A stretch of 37,116 bases of DNA from Rhodothermales bacterium (GCA_022822185.1 JAJECE010000018.1:1-37116), one strand, 5' to 3'. Numbered from the stretch's first letter, positions 17,396 through 25,604 are shown. Program-made: numbers and translations. Notes: generated by a model not told the origin, from the sequence alone.

Positions 17396-18072
17396 GCCAG
17401 AATCTGGATTATCCCGCGCATCGTGGCTGCATGGCCGGGGAAGGTGCAGACGAAGGCATCTTCACCCGTTTCATCGGGGGTGCGAAAGATGATCGTTTCC
17501 GAAACCCCCGGCTCCAGCAGTCCCGTGTGTGCAATCACTGCATCCAAGGTAGAGACATATTGCATGTCATGTTCACTTAAACCAAGTTGCATGGCCGCCA
17601 TTGTCACCTCATCGGTTGCGTCGCTATGGACCACGACCAGATTGTGCAACATATCATTGTCATTGTTAAATTTGAGCGCAACCATGCTTCCCGAAGGAAC
17701 TGCAAATTCGGTCTGGCTGAATTGCAGGTTAGGCAAGATGCCCACAGACAGATGCACATCCGGTTCACGGTCAGGCGGCTCAGTACCGGTGTCCTCGGAT
17801 GATATTGTAGCTGCGTCTGACTTGGATTCGATTTGTAGCGAGGCCCCGGCGGGGAATCGGTTCATCGTACAGAATGCGGTCGTATGCAGAAGTGGATTTT
17901 GGTCCATGGAAAGGACACCTTCCGCACGGATGGAGTAGATATATCCCTCACCCAAACCATCCAGCACTAGGCAGATTTCCAGGCTATCTTCCGATATAAC
18001 GGCGGCCTTTACCCGATGCTCCATGATATAGACCGGAGGGCTGCCATAACTCGAATGGTACTTATAGGTAAA
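17389..18072 (-). pseudogene. 5'-truncated beta-propeller/cupredoxin gene (copy B)
   Basis: The minus strand matches the C-terminal part of the intact protein at 19989, from the YHSSYGSPPI region through the complete cupredoxin domain. The domain has the first copper histidine in DMLHNLVVV and the Cys-His-Met ligands in FVCTFPGHAATMRG, with the ILAN end and stop at 17389. Homology stops abruptly at about 18072 with no propeller and no signal peptide. A 211-residue frame from an internal ATG (18024) is intact, so it could be translated, but without a signal peptide a copper protein would be mislocalised. Probably a non-functional duplicate. Confidence 0.8.
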
Positions 18073-18386
18073 TATTTTCTTCGTTTTGGTAACGAGGATG
18101 AAAATTAGAGTTCAAGGTAGGTAAAATTACTGATCAACCATCTCGGAGTGAAAAAACTACCAATATGTTCACTGGTGCATTGGGGCAGTCTAATCCACCG
18201 CATCCTACCGGGGGACCGCGTGATATGGGTCATGTCTCCCCATACGTAGCCGAATCTCAGACTGAGTTCGAACATCATAAGTGATAGAGAGTCCCCCCGG
18301 CGTCCATTGTTTCCTTTCCTTCACCGGGCAGCGGAACAAAGTGTTCCCGAAATAATTTTCTATGCTATACACAGTCTTCGATACCC
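18073..18386. other. Intergenic stretch, nothing recognised
   Basis: About 310 bp between cupredoxin copy B and the second ATPase. It presumably holds the ATPase promoter, but I see no clear promoter, RNA or repeat. Confidence 0.4.
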
Positions 18387-19520
18387 ATGACCGACTCAAA
18401 TGATAGGACACCGAATATAGAAGACCGCGGAAAAGCCGAATACTTCCACGGAAGAAAAGGAATACTGGTCGACTTCAAGGAGCGCTTGCAGTTCGCGGAG
18501 GGCGACACAGGGAAGGGAACCACATTCCTGGTCCAGGCCGCTCCCGGTGCGGGCAAGACCGCCCTGCTTGCTGAATGTGCACGGCGGGGAAAAGCACGGG
18601 GGTGGCAGGTGGCCGAGATTGACCCGGGCGGGCTGCTTGATCCAGTGGAATTAAGCAGAGCGCTACGGCACCCCGCCCCGGATAAGCGCAGGGAAACATC
18701 TGCAGCGGTAGACATTAAGATCTTCTCGGGGAAGTCTACCTCCGAGTACCATATGCCGCAGACGGTGGACATTCTCAACTCGGGCAAGACACCGCTCCTG
18801 CTTCTGCTAGACGAGGCACAGGATCTCCGCACATCATTTTCTTTCCAGTCCAAGGAATTCAGAATCGTATCCCAGTGCCTCAAGGCCATCCATAATGGCA
18901 AATTGGATCGCCCCGTGATCCTGCTCTCTGCCGGATTGTCCGCAACCGCACAAGCCTTCAGTGACTTAGGAGTCTCCCGATTCAAGGATAACTGCTATGT
19001 TGAGTTGGGCAGATTACGGCGGAAGGCGGAGCGGGCGGTCATTGCAGACTGGCTCCAGTTGAATGGTAAGGCGAAAGGGGATCCCCGCATCTGGATTGAC
19101 GCAATTGCAGCGGAGGCATATGGCTGGCCGCAGCATGTCTCCGCCTACGCGCAGGTCGCTGCCTTCCAGGTGCGAGCAGACCGCCGAAAGATGACCGCGG
19201 ATGGACTGGAGGCGGTACTGAGAGCGGGACGGGTGAAGCGAACAAAATTTTATAAGTCCCGCGCAAAGGGGCTTAAGAAAAAAGCCCGCCAGTGTATTGC
19301 CCGTGCCGCCGTCCAACTAGACGCAGACGGACATATTGATGAGGATGTCCTTATGGCATTTCTGCTGGAGAAGTTCAGAGAGGATGAGGCCAGAGAGATA
19401 TTCACACATGCGCTCCACAAGGGAGTGCTGGATATGCAGGATGGGGAGCTTGTCATCCCGATCCCGTCCATGCGCGACTGGTTCCTGGAGAATTATCTTA
19501 TTGAGCGGGAGACACCGTAG
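18387..19520 (+). CDS. Orphan AAA+ ATPase (Orc1/Cdc6-like)
   Basis: An intact 377-aa paralog of the ATPase at 15710. In order: a YFHGRKGILVDFKERL entry motif (about 19-34), Walker A QAAPGAGKTALL, Walker B LLLLLDEAQ, sensor-like VILLSAGLS, the shared block GVSRFKDNCYVELG, the helical segment GWPQHVSAYAQVAAF, and a C-terminal VIPIPSMRDWF segment likely in a winged helix. These are features of Orc1/Cdc6- or TniB-like DNA-associated ATPases, but no partner domain is present and the cellular role is unknown. It stands alone on the plus strand, flanked by decayed HEPN/cupredoxin modules on both sides. No membrane or secretion signal. Confidence 0.82.
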   Translation: MTDSNDRTPNIEDRGKAEYFHGRKGILVDFKERLQFAEGDTGKGTTFLVQAAPGAGKTALLAECARRGKARGWQVAEIDPGGLLDPVELSRALRHPAPDKRRETSAAVDIKIFSGKSTSEYHMPQTVDILNSGKTPLLLLLDEAQDLRTSFSFQSKEFRIVSQCLKAIHNGKLDRPVILLSAGLSATAQAFSDLGVSRFKDNCYVELGRLRRKAERAVIADWLQLNGKAKGDPRIWIDAIAAEAYGWPQHVSAYAQVAAFQVRADRRKMTADGLEAVLRAGRVKRTKFYKSRAKGLKKKARQCIARAAVQLDADGHIDEDVLMAFLLEKFREDEAREIFTHALHKGVLDMQDGELVIPIPSMRDWFLENYLIERETP

Positions 19521-19752
19521 ATCCCGAAAACCATTCCCCGCCCGGACTTCCCGTCCGGCCAATCCTTCCCCGATGACTATGGGACATCCATCCCCCGCCG
19601 CTTGGACAACTCCACGATCCCGATCATGGAATAGAGCGATAGCCGCCGTTCCGTGGTTAAACTTGGCGTATCCCACCCTCACAATTTGGCCTGATAAGAT
19701 GGGGTACGCCCGGTTTACCACAGCAAAGACAAGCCAGATGCGCATTCTCGTC
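19521..19752. other. Spacer with a GC-rich hairpin after the ATPase gene
   Basis: A 6-bp stem (19542-19547 CCGGAC, 19553-19558 GTCCGG, 5-base loop) lies 22 bp after the stop at 19520. There is no T-tract, so terminator function is doubtful. The rest of the spacer shows nothing recognisable. Confidence 0.35.
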
Positions 19753-19979
19753 ATGAAGGTAGATCAGAGGCCGTGTCTTGATTCCACGTTTGAAAGAATT
19801 CGTTCGGTTGATAATGATTTGCTTGAATTACAGAAAGATTTGGCCAGATATCTGTGTATTTTGGTGTCAAGTTATATAGAAAGGGCCATAGTTCAGATGG
19901 TCCAAGAGCATGCCCGCCGAAATAGAGCGCCTACGTTACATAGATTTGTGGAGAGAAAGACGAGTAGATATACAAGTGC
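19753..19979 (+). pseudogene. HEPN gene fragment (copy C)
   Basis: Starts at an ATG (MKVDQRPCLDSTFERIR) and matches the intact HEPN protein from about residue 10 to 81, ending at RKTSRYTSA. At 19980 the similarity stops and the sequence runs within about ten bases into the stop codon of the minus-strand propeller/cupredoxin gene. The RX4H half and the conserved spacer have been deleted. By chance the frame stays open on the antisense strand of the cupredoxin gene as far as 20472, but this is not expected to give an active protein. Confidence 0.8.
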
Positions 19980-19988
19980 TGGCGTGTG

Positions 19989-21911
19989 TCAGTTGGCCAG
20001 AATCTGGATTATCCCGCGCATCGTGGCTGCATGGCCGGGGAAGGTGCAGACGAAGGCATATTCACCCGTTTCACCGGGGGCGCGAAAGATGATCGTTTCC
20101 GAAACGCCCGGCTCCAGCAGTCCCGTGTGTGCAATCACGGCATCCAAGGTGGGAACATATTGCATTTCATGTCCTCTTAAACCAAGTTGCAAGGCCGCCA
20201 CTGCTACCTCATCGGTTGCGTCGCTACGGACCACGACCAGATTGTGCAGCATATCATCGTCATTATTAAATGTGAGCGCAACCGTGCTTCCCGAAGGAAC
20301 TGAAAATTTGGTCTGGCTGAATTGCAGGTTAGGCAAGGTGCCCACAGACAGATGCACATCCGGTTCACGGTCAGGTGGCTCAATGCCGATGTCCCCGGAT
20401 GGTACTGTAACTGCATCTGACCCGGATTCAATTTGTAGAGAGGCCCCGGCAGGGAGCCGGTTCATTGTGTAAAATGCGGTCGTATGCAGAAGCGGATTTT
20501 GGTCCATGGAAAGGACACCTTCCGCATGGATGGAGTAGATATATCCCTCACGCAAACCATCCAGCACTAGGCGGATTTCCAGGCTATCCTCCGACACAAC
20601 GGCAGCCTTTACCCGATGCTCCATGATATGGATTGGAGGGCTGCCGTAGCTTGAATGGTACTTGTAGGTAAAGCTCTCAACAGCATAGTTGGCAACATTG
20701 GCTGCTGAGGATGGATCCGCGGGCTTCGTCAGTGTGATCAAAAACCCGTCCGGCATGACACGGACGCTGTACATTTCAAAAGGGATCTTCCCAGTCCATA
20801 CAAGCCGCTGGAGCGCGTACGGTGCTTTACCAGTCGCCCCCCAGCCCCGGCTGGTCTGTCCGACCATCATCCCGCCTTCGGGATCCCAGGTCATTCGCAG
20901 TACTCCAGATGCAAACCCCTCCCGGAAAGGGATTGCGGCTCCCTGATATACTCCGTCTACTTCTTCCAGAAATACGCGTGTGATTTTACTGTGCCCCTGA
21001 TCACCCACGAAGAACTGCCCGGTAAAGGGGCCGAACCTGCCCCCTGTGGTATCCGGGACAATATCAGAGGTGGAGATTCCTAAAATCGTGTGCGGAAACC
21101 ATACCGCAGGCGGTTTGAGTGCATCAATCTCTTTGGCGATCTCAAAGAGTGGCTGACCGGTATCAGGGATGTCTTCCGGTTTCAGAGACAGCGGCGATCC
21201 AGTTTCTCCCGTCCAGCGCAGACCGGCCGGGTTCCCCACAAAGTCTCCTGTTTCCACATGTGTGATATAGCCGGACCCAATCCAGTCTCCCTGATTTTCT
21301 GCATAAAAAAGGTCCCCATCCACATTTGTGCCCATGCCGGCGGGGGACCGCATTCCCGTTGCAAGAGGGGTCATTTCTCCATTCGGAGCAATGGAGAGCG
21401 TCCATCCGCGCCATTTGGATTGGCTGGCACCATATCCGATCCAGCCTAGATTGAGCATGACGATCATGGAACCATCCTTTTGGATAAGCGGGCCATAGGA
21501 GTATTCATGGTAGTTCCCCTCCAGAGGCCACGAGTATACCGTTTGATATTGATCGGCGATGGCATCTCCATTGGTGTCTGTGAGCCGGGTCAGTTCGCTT
21601 CGCTGTGACGTATAAAAGGAGCCGTCATACCATGCCAATCCGAGAGGTTCATGCAGACCGTATGCAAAGCGCTGGTAGTGGGGGGCAGATGTACCCGACA
21701 GGACAGGATCATCAATCAGCCATACCTCGCCCCGCCGTGTTGCAACTCCAAGGCGCCCGTCCGGCGTGAAGGACATTCCGCCAACCTCAAGCAAAATATC
21801 CTGTGGAATCGGGACATCAATGATCCGATAATAGTCAGATTCATCGGGTGTCTGCGCCATGCAGGGCAGAATAAGGATCAAAGGCAGAAGAATGCAGGAA
21901 AGTTTTTCCAT
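19989..21911 (-). CDS. Secreted beta-propeller (PQQ sugar dehydrogenase-like) fused to a cupredoxin domain
   Basis: A 640-aa exported protein. A signal peptide (MEKLSCILLPLILILPCMAQ) is followed by an NHL/sorbosone-dehydrogenase-like beta-propeller (about 30-400; GGMSFTPDGRLGVATRRGEVWLID, GLHEPLGLAWYDGSFY, GMRSPAGMGTNVDGDLFYAENQG). A linker domain comes next, then a C-terminal type-1 copper domain. The copper ligands are visible: His556 in DMLHN, Cys622, His627 and Met631 in VCTFPGHAATM (C-x4-H-x3-M). The enzyme probably oxidises a sugar or related compound in the periplasm and passes electrons to the fused copper centre. The start at 21911 is chosen for the signal peptide and 4-bp spacing from the upstream DUF1080 gene; an open frame to 22127 overlaps that gene. 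Substrate and cofactor are not shown by sequence. Confidence 0.87.
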   Translation of the reverse strand: MEKLSCILLPLILILPCMAQTPDESDYYRIIDVPIPQDILLEVGGMSFTPDGRLGVATRRGEVWLIDDPVLSGTSAPHYQRFAYGLHEPLGLAWYDGSFYTSQRSELTRLTDTNGDAIADQYQTVYSWPLEGNYHEYSYGPLIQKDGSMIVMLNLGWIGYGASQSKWRGWTLSIAPNGEMTPLATGMRSPAGMGTNVDGDLFYAENQGDWIGSGYITHVETGDFVGNPAGLRWTGETGSPLSLKPEDIPDTGQPLFEIAKEIDALKPPAVWFPHTILGISTSDIVPDTTGGRFGPFTGQFFVGDQGHSKITRVFLEEVDGVYQGAAIPFREGFASGVLRMTWDPEGGMMVGQTSRGWGATGKAPYALQRLVWTGKIPFEMYSVRVMPDGFLITLTKPADPSSAANVANYAVESFTYKYHSSYGSPPIHIMEHRVKAAVVSEDSLEIRLVLDGLREGYIYSIHAEGVLSMDQNPLLHTTAFYTMNRLPAGASLQIESGSDAVTVPSGDIGIEPPDREPDVHLSVGTLPNLQFSQTKFSVPSGSTVALTFNNDDDMLHNLVVVRSDATDEVAVAALQLGLRGHEMQYVPTLDAVIAHTGLLEPGVSETIIFRAPGETGEYAFVCTFPGHAATMRGIIQILAN

Positions 21912-21915
21912 GTCA

Positions 21916-23733
21916 CTACCACACAATAACGTAGTTGGCAGATGTACCAGACTCGCTTGGCTCCAGCGGAACCATGAGTGCCTGACCATCCTGTGACTGC
22001 TGGATGGAGGCCTCCGACTCTGTTTCAACATACCAGATGAACCCGTCAATTGCATAACGATGATCACTGACTGCATCAATCTGGTCGCTGATGGCAATGC
22101 GCATCCATATAGGTTCTTTAGTTTCACCGGTGAGGATCAGGGTACGCAGGAGTCCGGATCCATCACTTTGAGGCTGGATATGATCTTCCAGAACTGCTTC
22201 CCCTATCGAATAGGTAAATACAGGATGGGGGGACAGTTGGTATCCGGTAAACTGAAATTCTGTATCCATATCGGTTTCAATTGCAGAATGTCCGGAGAAG
22301 GTCAGAAGGCTTCCAAGCGGAAGGATCGTTTGATTATGTCCGCGATTATGCCACATCGGTGCTGCATCTGCGAACGGGCCCCGCCATGCATGCAGCAGAG
22401 ATGCGGTGGATAAATCCAGTGTGTAATGGATGCCACCGGGATTGCCGACAGCCATGGAATGAGTGTATTTGGTACCTTGATGGACGACGAATCCGCGCAG
22501 CGGTAAGGGGCGTGTGCCAAGTGTGACCGGAATCCGTTCAGCGGGAGTTCCTCCCTTCAAAGGCTGCATCAGAGGGGAGGGGCGGGTGGCAGGCCCCTCC
22601 ACGGTCAGCGTAACCTGGGGAGGTACCCAGCCGGCTGCCTTAAAATACCCAAAACTGAAAGGATACATCCCTTCATCTAGCACTACATCTCCGTACATGG
22701 AGGACTGATTCTGATCATGCCGCAGCACTTCCTGACCGGCAATCTGCAATAACGCGCCGCCAATCGGGCGACCAGACCAGTGCGGGTCTCCAGATACCCA
22801 GCCCAGTGTGGTGCCGAAGCGATAGGTGCCACTCACAGGGATATGGAGCGTGCCTTCATAGCGGAGTGCAACCGGCTCCGTAGAGGTGATTGCATGTTCG
22901 TGTAGATTCTGGAGGGTTCCTGTGGATACCGGAGTCCCCGTAGCATTCCAGATTATTTCGTCCAGAGGTTCATCTACATATTCGGAATAGGTAATGTTAT
23001 TTACGGAAACGGACGATTCTCCACTCATGCGGTAGTGGATATTGCGCAAGGCAACCGGACCGTGATCTCCCTGGATCATCAGAGGCCCAAGCGGGGCTTC
23101 ATCTTCAAAGCCGGCCGCGCGGGTTGGGCCGGAGACCGTTACATTCTCCTGAACGATAACCCCGTTCAGGACGACTTGCACAAAGCGGGCCGGCCGGATC
23201 TTTCTGCCGTTCTCGTCAAAGTCCGGGGCATCAAACACAATACGGAGGGACTGCCACAGGCCCGGTGCACGGCCGGCATTGATGCGTGGCGGCCGCCCCT
23301 CAAATCCACGCCCTTCTGCTTCATCCCATCTCTGGTAGATTCCACCGAGATCTCCGAACGTAACATGAGAATGTCTCCAACTGTCCACTAACTGGACTTC
23401 GTAGCGTCCCTGAAGGTAAATGCCGGAATTGGATGCCTTTGGCATCATGAATTCAAGTTCAAGTTCGATATCTCCATGTTCCCAGCTGGTATAGAGATTC
23501 TCCCGGGCACATTCGTTCGGTTGATTGACAAGGATCCCCCTCCCGGGTGTGACGGCAAGGCTATTGTGCAAAGCAAGGTCACTATAGACACTGTCCGCCA
23601 GAAACCAATTTTCTGACGGATCATCAAACTGGGCGAGGGATTCCAGCGACAAGGGCTGTAACGCAAGCCGGGGTTGTGCGCTTGCGGTCGAACCAGCGGT
23701 CAACAGTGCAAGAGAGAAAAGTAGCGTTCGCAT
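21916..23733 (-). CDS. Secreted DUF1080 (3-keto-disaccharide hydrolase-like) protein with PA14-like domain
   Basis: A 605-aa exported protein with signal peptide MRTLLFSLALLTAGSTASAQ. An N-terminal LamG-like DUF1080 domain follows (about 40-235; DIELELEFMMPKASNSGIYLQGRYEVQLVDSW and the LMIQGDHGPVALRNIHYR end), then a PA14-like module (about 290-400; ALRYEGTLHIPVSGTYRFG, GGALLQIAGQEVLRHDQ) and a C-terminal beta-rich region. DUF1080 members hydrolyse 3-keto-glycosides produced by sugar dehydrogenases, and PA14 modules bind carbohydrate. With the propeller/cupredoxin oxidase 4 bp downstream this suggests an oxidise-then-hydrolyse route for a glycoside in the periplasm; that link is inference. 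The start at 23733 gives a clean signal peptide. Confidence 0.88.
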   Translation of the reverse strand: MRTLLFSLALLTAGSTASAQPRLALQPLSLESLAQFDDPSENWFLADSVYSDLALHNSLAVTPGRGILVNQPNECARENLYTSWEHGDIELELEFMMPKASNSGIYLQGRYEVQLVDSWRHSHVTFGDLGGIYQRWDEAEGRGFEGRPPRINAGRAPGLWQSLRIVFDAPDFDENGRKIRPARFVQVVLNGVIVQENVTVSGPTRAAGFEDEAPLGPLMIQGDHGPVALRNIHYRMSGESSVSVNNITYSEYVDEPLDEIIWNATGTPVSTGTLQNLHEHAITSTEPVALRYEGTLHIPVSGTYRFGTTLGWVSGDPHWSGRPIGGALLQIAGQEVLRHDQNQSSMYGDVVLDEGMYPFSFGYFKAAGWVPPQVTLTVEGPATRPSPLMQPLKGGTPAERIPVTLGTRPLPLRGFVVHQGTKYTHSMAVGNPGGIHYTLDLSTASLLHAWRGPFADAAPMWHNRGHNQTILPLGSLLTFSGHSAIETDMDTEFQFTGYQLSPHPVFTYSIGEAVLEDHIQPQSDGSGLLRTLILTGETKEPIWMRIAISDQIDAVSDHRYAIDGFIWYVETESEASIQQSQDGQALMVPLEPSESGTSANYVIVW

Positions 23734-23758
23734 GAAGATCGTTCTCTGTCGAAGAGAA

Positions 23759-24091
23759 TTATATAAATGAATAACCCACAGCAGAATGCAATTTGCAGGA
23801 GTCAGGATGAATTGTTCCAGTATGGATATGGGGTTCCGGGTTGACAAATGGCTGGAAAGTGCCGCTGCTCACTGCAGACCGGGTGCAAGGAGTGATCCCG
23901 TTACGTTTGCCGCAAAGGAGTTGTCGCAGAAAAATATGATTGCTTTCAAGCAACCTTTCTCCTGCTTTTACATGTTTACGGATTTGTCTGATCTGATCGT
24001 AGAACTCACGATACGTATCATGCCAGTCTTTGAATTCCTGTTTCCCGTGTTCAATCAGGTATTTGCAAAGATTCTTCAGTCTGCTTTTCAT
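23759..24091 (-). CDS. Hypothetical protein following the Mrr-like nuclease gene
   Basis: A 110-aa frame starting one base after the nuclease stop. The first 65 residues are charged and helical (KSRLKNLCKYLIEHGK..EFKDWHDTYREFYDQIRQIRK) and run into FLRQLLCGKRNGIT. The last 40 residues look non-native, so it may be the N-terminal end of a longer protein truncated by a frameshift or deletion. I do not recognise a family with confidence. Tight spacing to the nuclease gene suggests co-expression. Confidence 0.5.
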   Translation of the reverse strand: MKSRLKNLCKYLIEHGKQEFKDWHDTYREFYDQIRQIRKHVKAGERLLESNHIFLRQLLCGKRNGITPCTRSAVSSGTFQPFVNPEPHIHTGTIHPDSCKLHSAVGYSFI

Positions 24092-24092
24092 T

Positions 24093-24857
24093 TCAGTTTT
24101 CAGTAACCGTCAGTTCCTCCAGCTCAAAAAGGTTGTGGGGTATGCGGCGCACACCGATCTCGTATTCCATCAAAAGTCCGACCAGTTGTTCGCCGTTCAT
24201 TAGGCCTATGGGGGTTTTAGCCGGTTCATTCGCTTCTTTCCTGGCTCCGGCGCTGAAGTCGCTGGTGGTAATGATTAACCCTTGCTCATGCGCACCAAGG
24301 CTGCCGCGCACCGTTGTAACAGTTGGGCTTTGAACATTTTTTTGCCAGCGTTTTACCTGAACTGCCATCCGTATACGAATCGCATCGCTGATCAGCAGTG
24401 TGCCCCGGACATCAATACCACCATCCTTGCCGAGTTTAGTCACCTCAATGCTTTCAAATCCCATCTCTGCCAACAGAAGTCCAATGAGTTCCTCAAATTG
24501 ATACGGATCCAGGCCCATCAACTTAGACCGTAGTTGTTTCCGTACCTTCTGATTATGTTTGGAAATTTGATTTGGAAGGCCGGTCCCTGTCCATTTGATC
24601 AGGCTGTAATGACCGGGTGATGTACAAACAAACCGGCCGGGGGAGCCACTGGCTTTTGCTCGTTTGATTTCACGTACCAATAGAGCGATCATGGTGGCAT
24701 CTGGAGTTTTGCCTTTGGTGATGAGCCAGCCTTGATTGATCGCCTCGTTCGTAATCTCCCGGTAATGCATGGGCTTCCGGTTCCCAAACTGATTCAGCAC
24801 TTTTTCAGCGGCATCCAGGAAAGAATATGTTTCTTTCGGATTCGTAGAATCGCTCAT
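24093..24857 (-). CDS. HARE-HTH / Mrr-type restriction endonuclease
   Basis: A 254-aa protein with an N-terminal HARE-HTH winged-helix domain (about 10-88; SFLDAAEKVLNQFGNRKPMHYREIT ... RFVCTSPGHYSLI in pieces) and a C-terminal Mrr catalytic domain. The Mrr signatures are GLDPYQFEELIGLLLAEMGF, GKDGGIDVRG with catalytic D149, and AVQVKRW with Q167 and K169. Mrr enzymes cut modified DNA; HARE-HTH domains are thought to read DNA modification. Start 24857 (MSDSTNPKET) is chosen as the first ATG before the second HARE-HTH domain. The same frame extends upstream into the remains of another HARE-HTH domain (see 24858-25093), so the gene originally encoded a longer protein. As it stands the downstream part has all nuclease residues. 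Confidence 0.85.
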   Translation of the reverse strand: MSDSTNPKETYSFLDAAEKVLNQFGNRKPMHYREITNEAINQGWLITKGKTPDATMIALLVREIKRAKASGSPGRFVCTSPGHYSLIKWTGTGLPNQISKHNQKVRKQLRSKLMGLDPYQFEELIGLLLAEMGFESIEVTKLGKDGGIDVRGTLLISDAIRIRMAVQVKRWQKNVQSPTVTTVRGSLGAHEQGLIITTSDFSAGARKEANEPAKTPIGLMNGEQLVGLLMEYEIGVRRIPHNLFELEELTVTEN

Positions 24858-25093
24858 ATTACTTGATTCTGATTTCTTTACATCTTGAACATTCCGAAGC
24901 GCGAACGTTTTAGGCGCGGTCTTTACAAAAGTTGACTGATCTCCATGTAAAGGGTGGAAACGACCGTGTGTGCCGGCGTTTTGTCCTTTGAAACCCACAA
25001 GCCAGTTTTAATCATCCGCTGGGTGATCTCTTTGACATGGAGAGGCCTTCCCGTGTCTTTCAGTATTTTTGCGGCCGCATCTAGAATCGTCAT
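24858..25093 (-). pseudogene. Frameshifted first HARE-HTH domain of the Mrr gene
   Basis: From the ATG at 25093 the minus strand reads MTILDAAAKILKDTGRPLHV, then KEITQRMIKTGLWVSKDKTP and VVSTLYMEI, a typical HARE-HTH beginning, and stops at 24923. The expected end of such a domain (STFVKTAPKTFALR) is present in the frame of the nuclease. A small frame-disrupting change around 24940-24950 therefore separates the two. Undamaged, the gene would encode two tandem HARE-HTH domains followed by Mrr (about 330 aa). Confidence 0.75.
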
Positions 25094-25384
25094 GGATTAA
25101 AAGGTGTCTGTTCTGGTAATCCCCAGGGCAATCACATACCAATTTCCCATGAAATTACACCATGGTTGGTTAAAGGTGCGGTATTGTATCGGCGAGGTTT
25201 CCTGCGTAAGCATATGGTTTGGAGGCAAGGATTGAGCATCAACAGGGAGGATTTCTGAAATGTCTTTGGAAATCATTTGATCAGGTTGTCGGAATTTGTG
25301 GAAAATCCATTCCATGACCATAGAGTTTGCCAATGACCTCAAATGGAGGCAGAGATGCAGGCGCAGTGAATCGGTGCAGCCCCA
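25094..25384. other. Stretch upstream of the Mrr gene, no firm feature
   Basis: An 81-residue minus-strand frame (25342-25097) ends 4 bp before the Mrr start but has no recognisable domain or convincing start. The stretch more likely contains the promoter for the nuclease gene and the 3' end of the symporter operon. Confidence 0.3.
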
Positions 25385-25492
25385 TCACTCGTCTGCCGTG
25401 AAATGCCGGTAGAGAAGCCAGGTTACCACAAAGGCGATTGCAAAAATGGTCGCCGGGACTGCAACGCCCCACAAAAAATTAAATGTCTCCAT
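25385..25492 (-). CDS. Tiny single-span membrane protein, possible symporter accessory
   Basis: A 35-aa protein: METFNFLWGVAVPATIFAIA, a hydrophobic helix to residue 27, then basic LLYRHFTADE. The start follows a purine-rich AAAAAAAGGACCG. It overlaps the end of the preceding 41-aa gene by 14 bases and is the last gene of the symporter operon. Short single-helix proteins of this kind are known beside sodium:solute symporters as small accessory proteins; assignment here rests on position and composition. Confidence 0.55.
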   Translation of the reverse strand: METFNFLWGVAVPATIFAIAFVVTWLLYRHFTADE

Positions 25493-25604
25493 TGCGGTCC
25501 TTTTTTTGATGTGAACGCCATGCCCGGTAGGCCAGAATCAGCCCCAGAAACGATGCCGCATACGCAATTGTCATTCCAATGACGGTAGCCAGTGCCTGAT
25601 TCAT
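25479..25604 (-). CDS. Tiny single-span membrane protein
   Basis: A 41-aa protein: MNQALATVIGMTIAYAASFL, a single hydrophobic helix (about 5-25), then a basic tail AYRAWRSHQKKDRNGDI. Its ATG overlaps the stop of the 100-aa membrane gene (ATGA, 25601-25604), a strong sign that it is a real translated gene in the operon. Function unknown; probably assists or stabilises the symporter. Confidence 0.6.
   Translation of the reverse strand: MNQALATVIGMTIAYAASFLGLILAYRAWRSHQKKDRNGDI

Noticed and set aside
19336..20472. A 378-codon open frame running from inside the second ATPase, through the HEPN fragment, into the antisense of the cupredoxin gene
   Set aside because: It is a chain of out-of-frame, fragment and antisense sequence kept open by base composition; only the HEPN part resembles a protein in sense.
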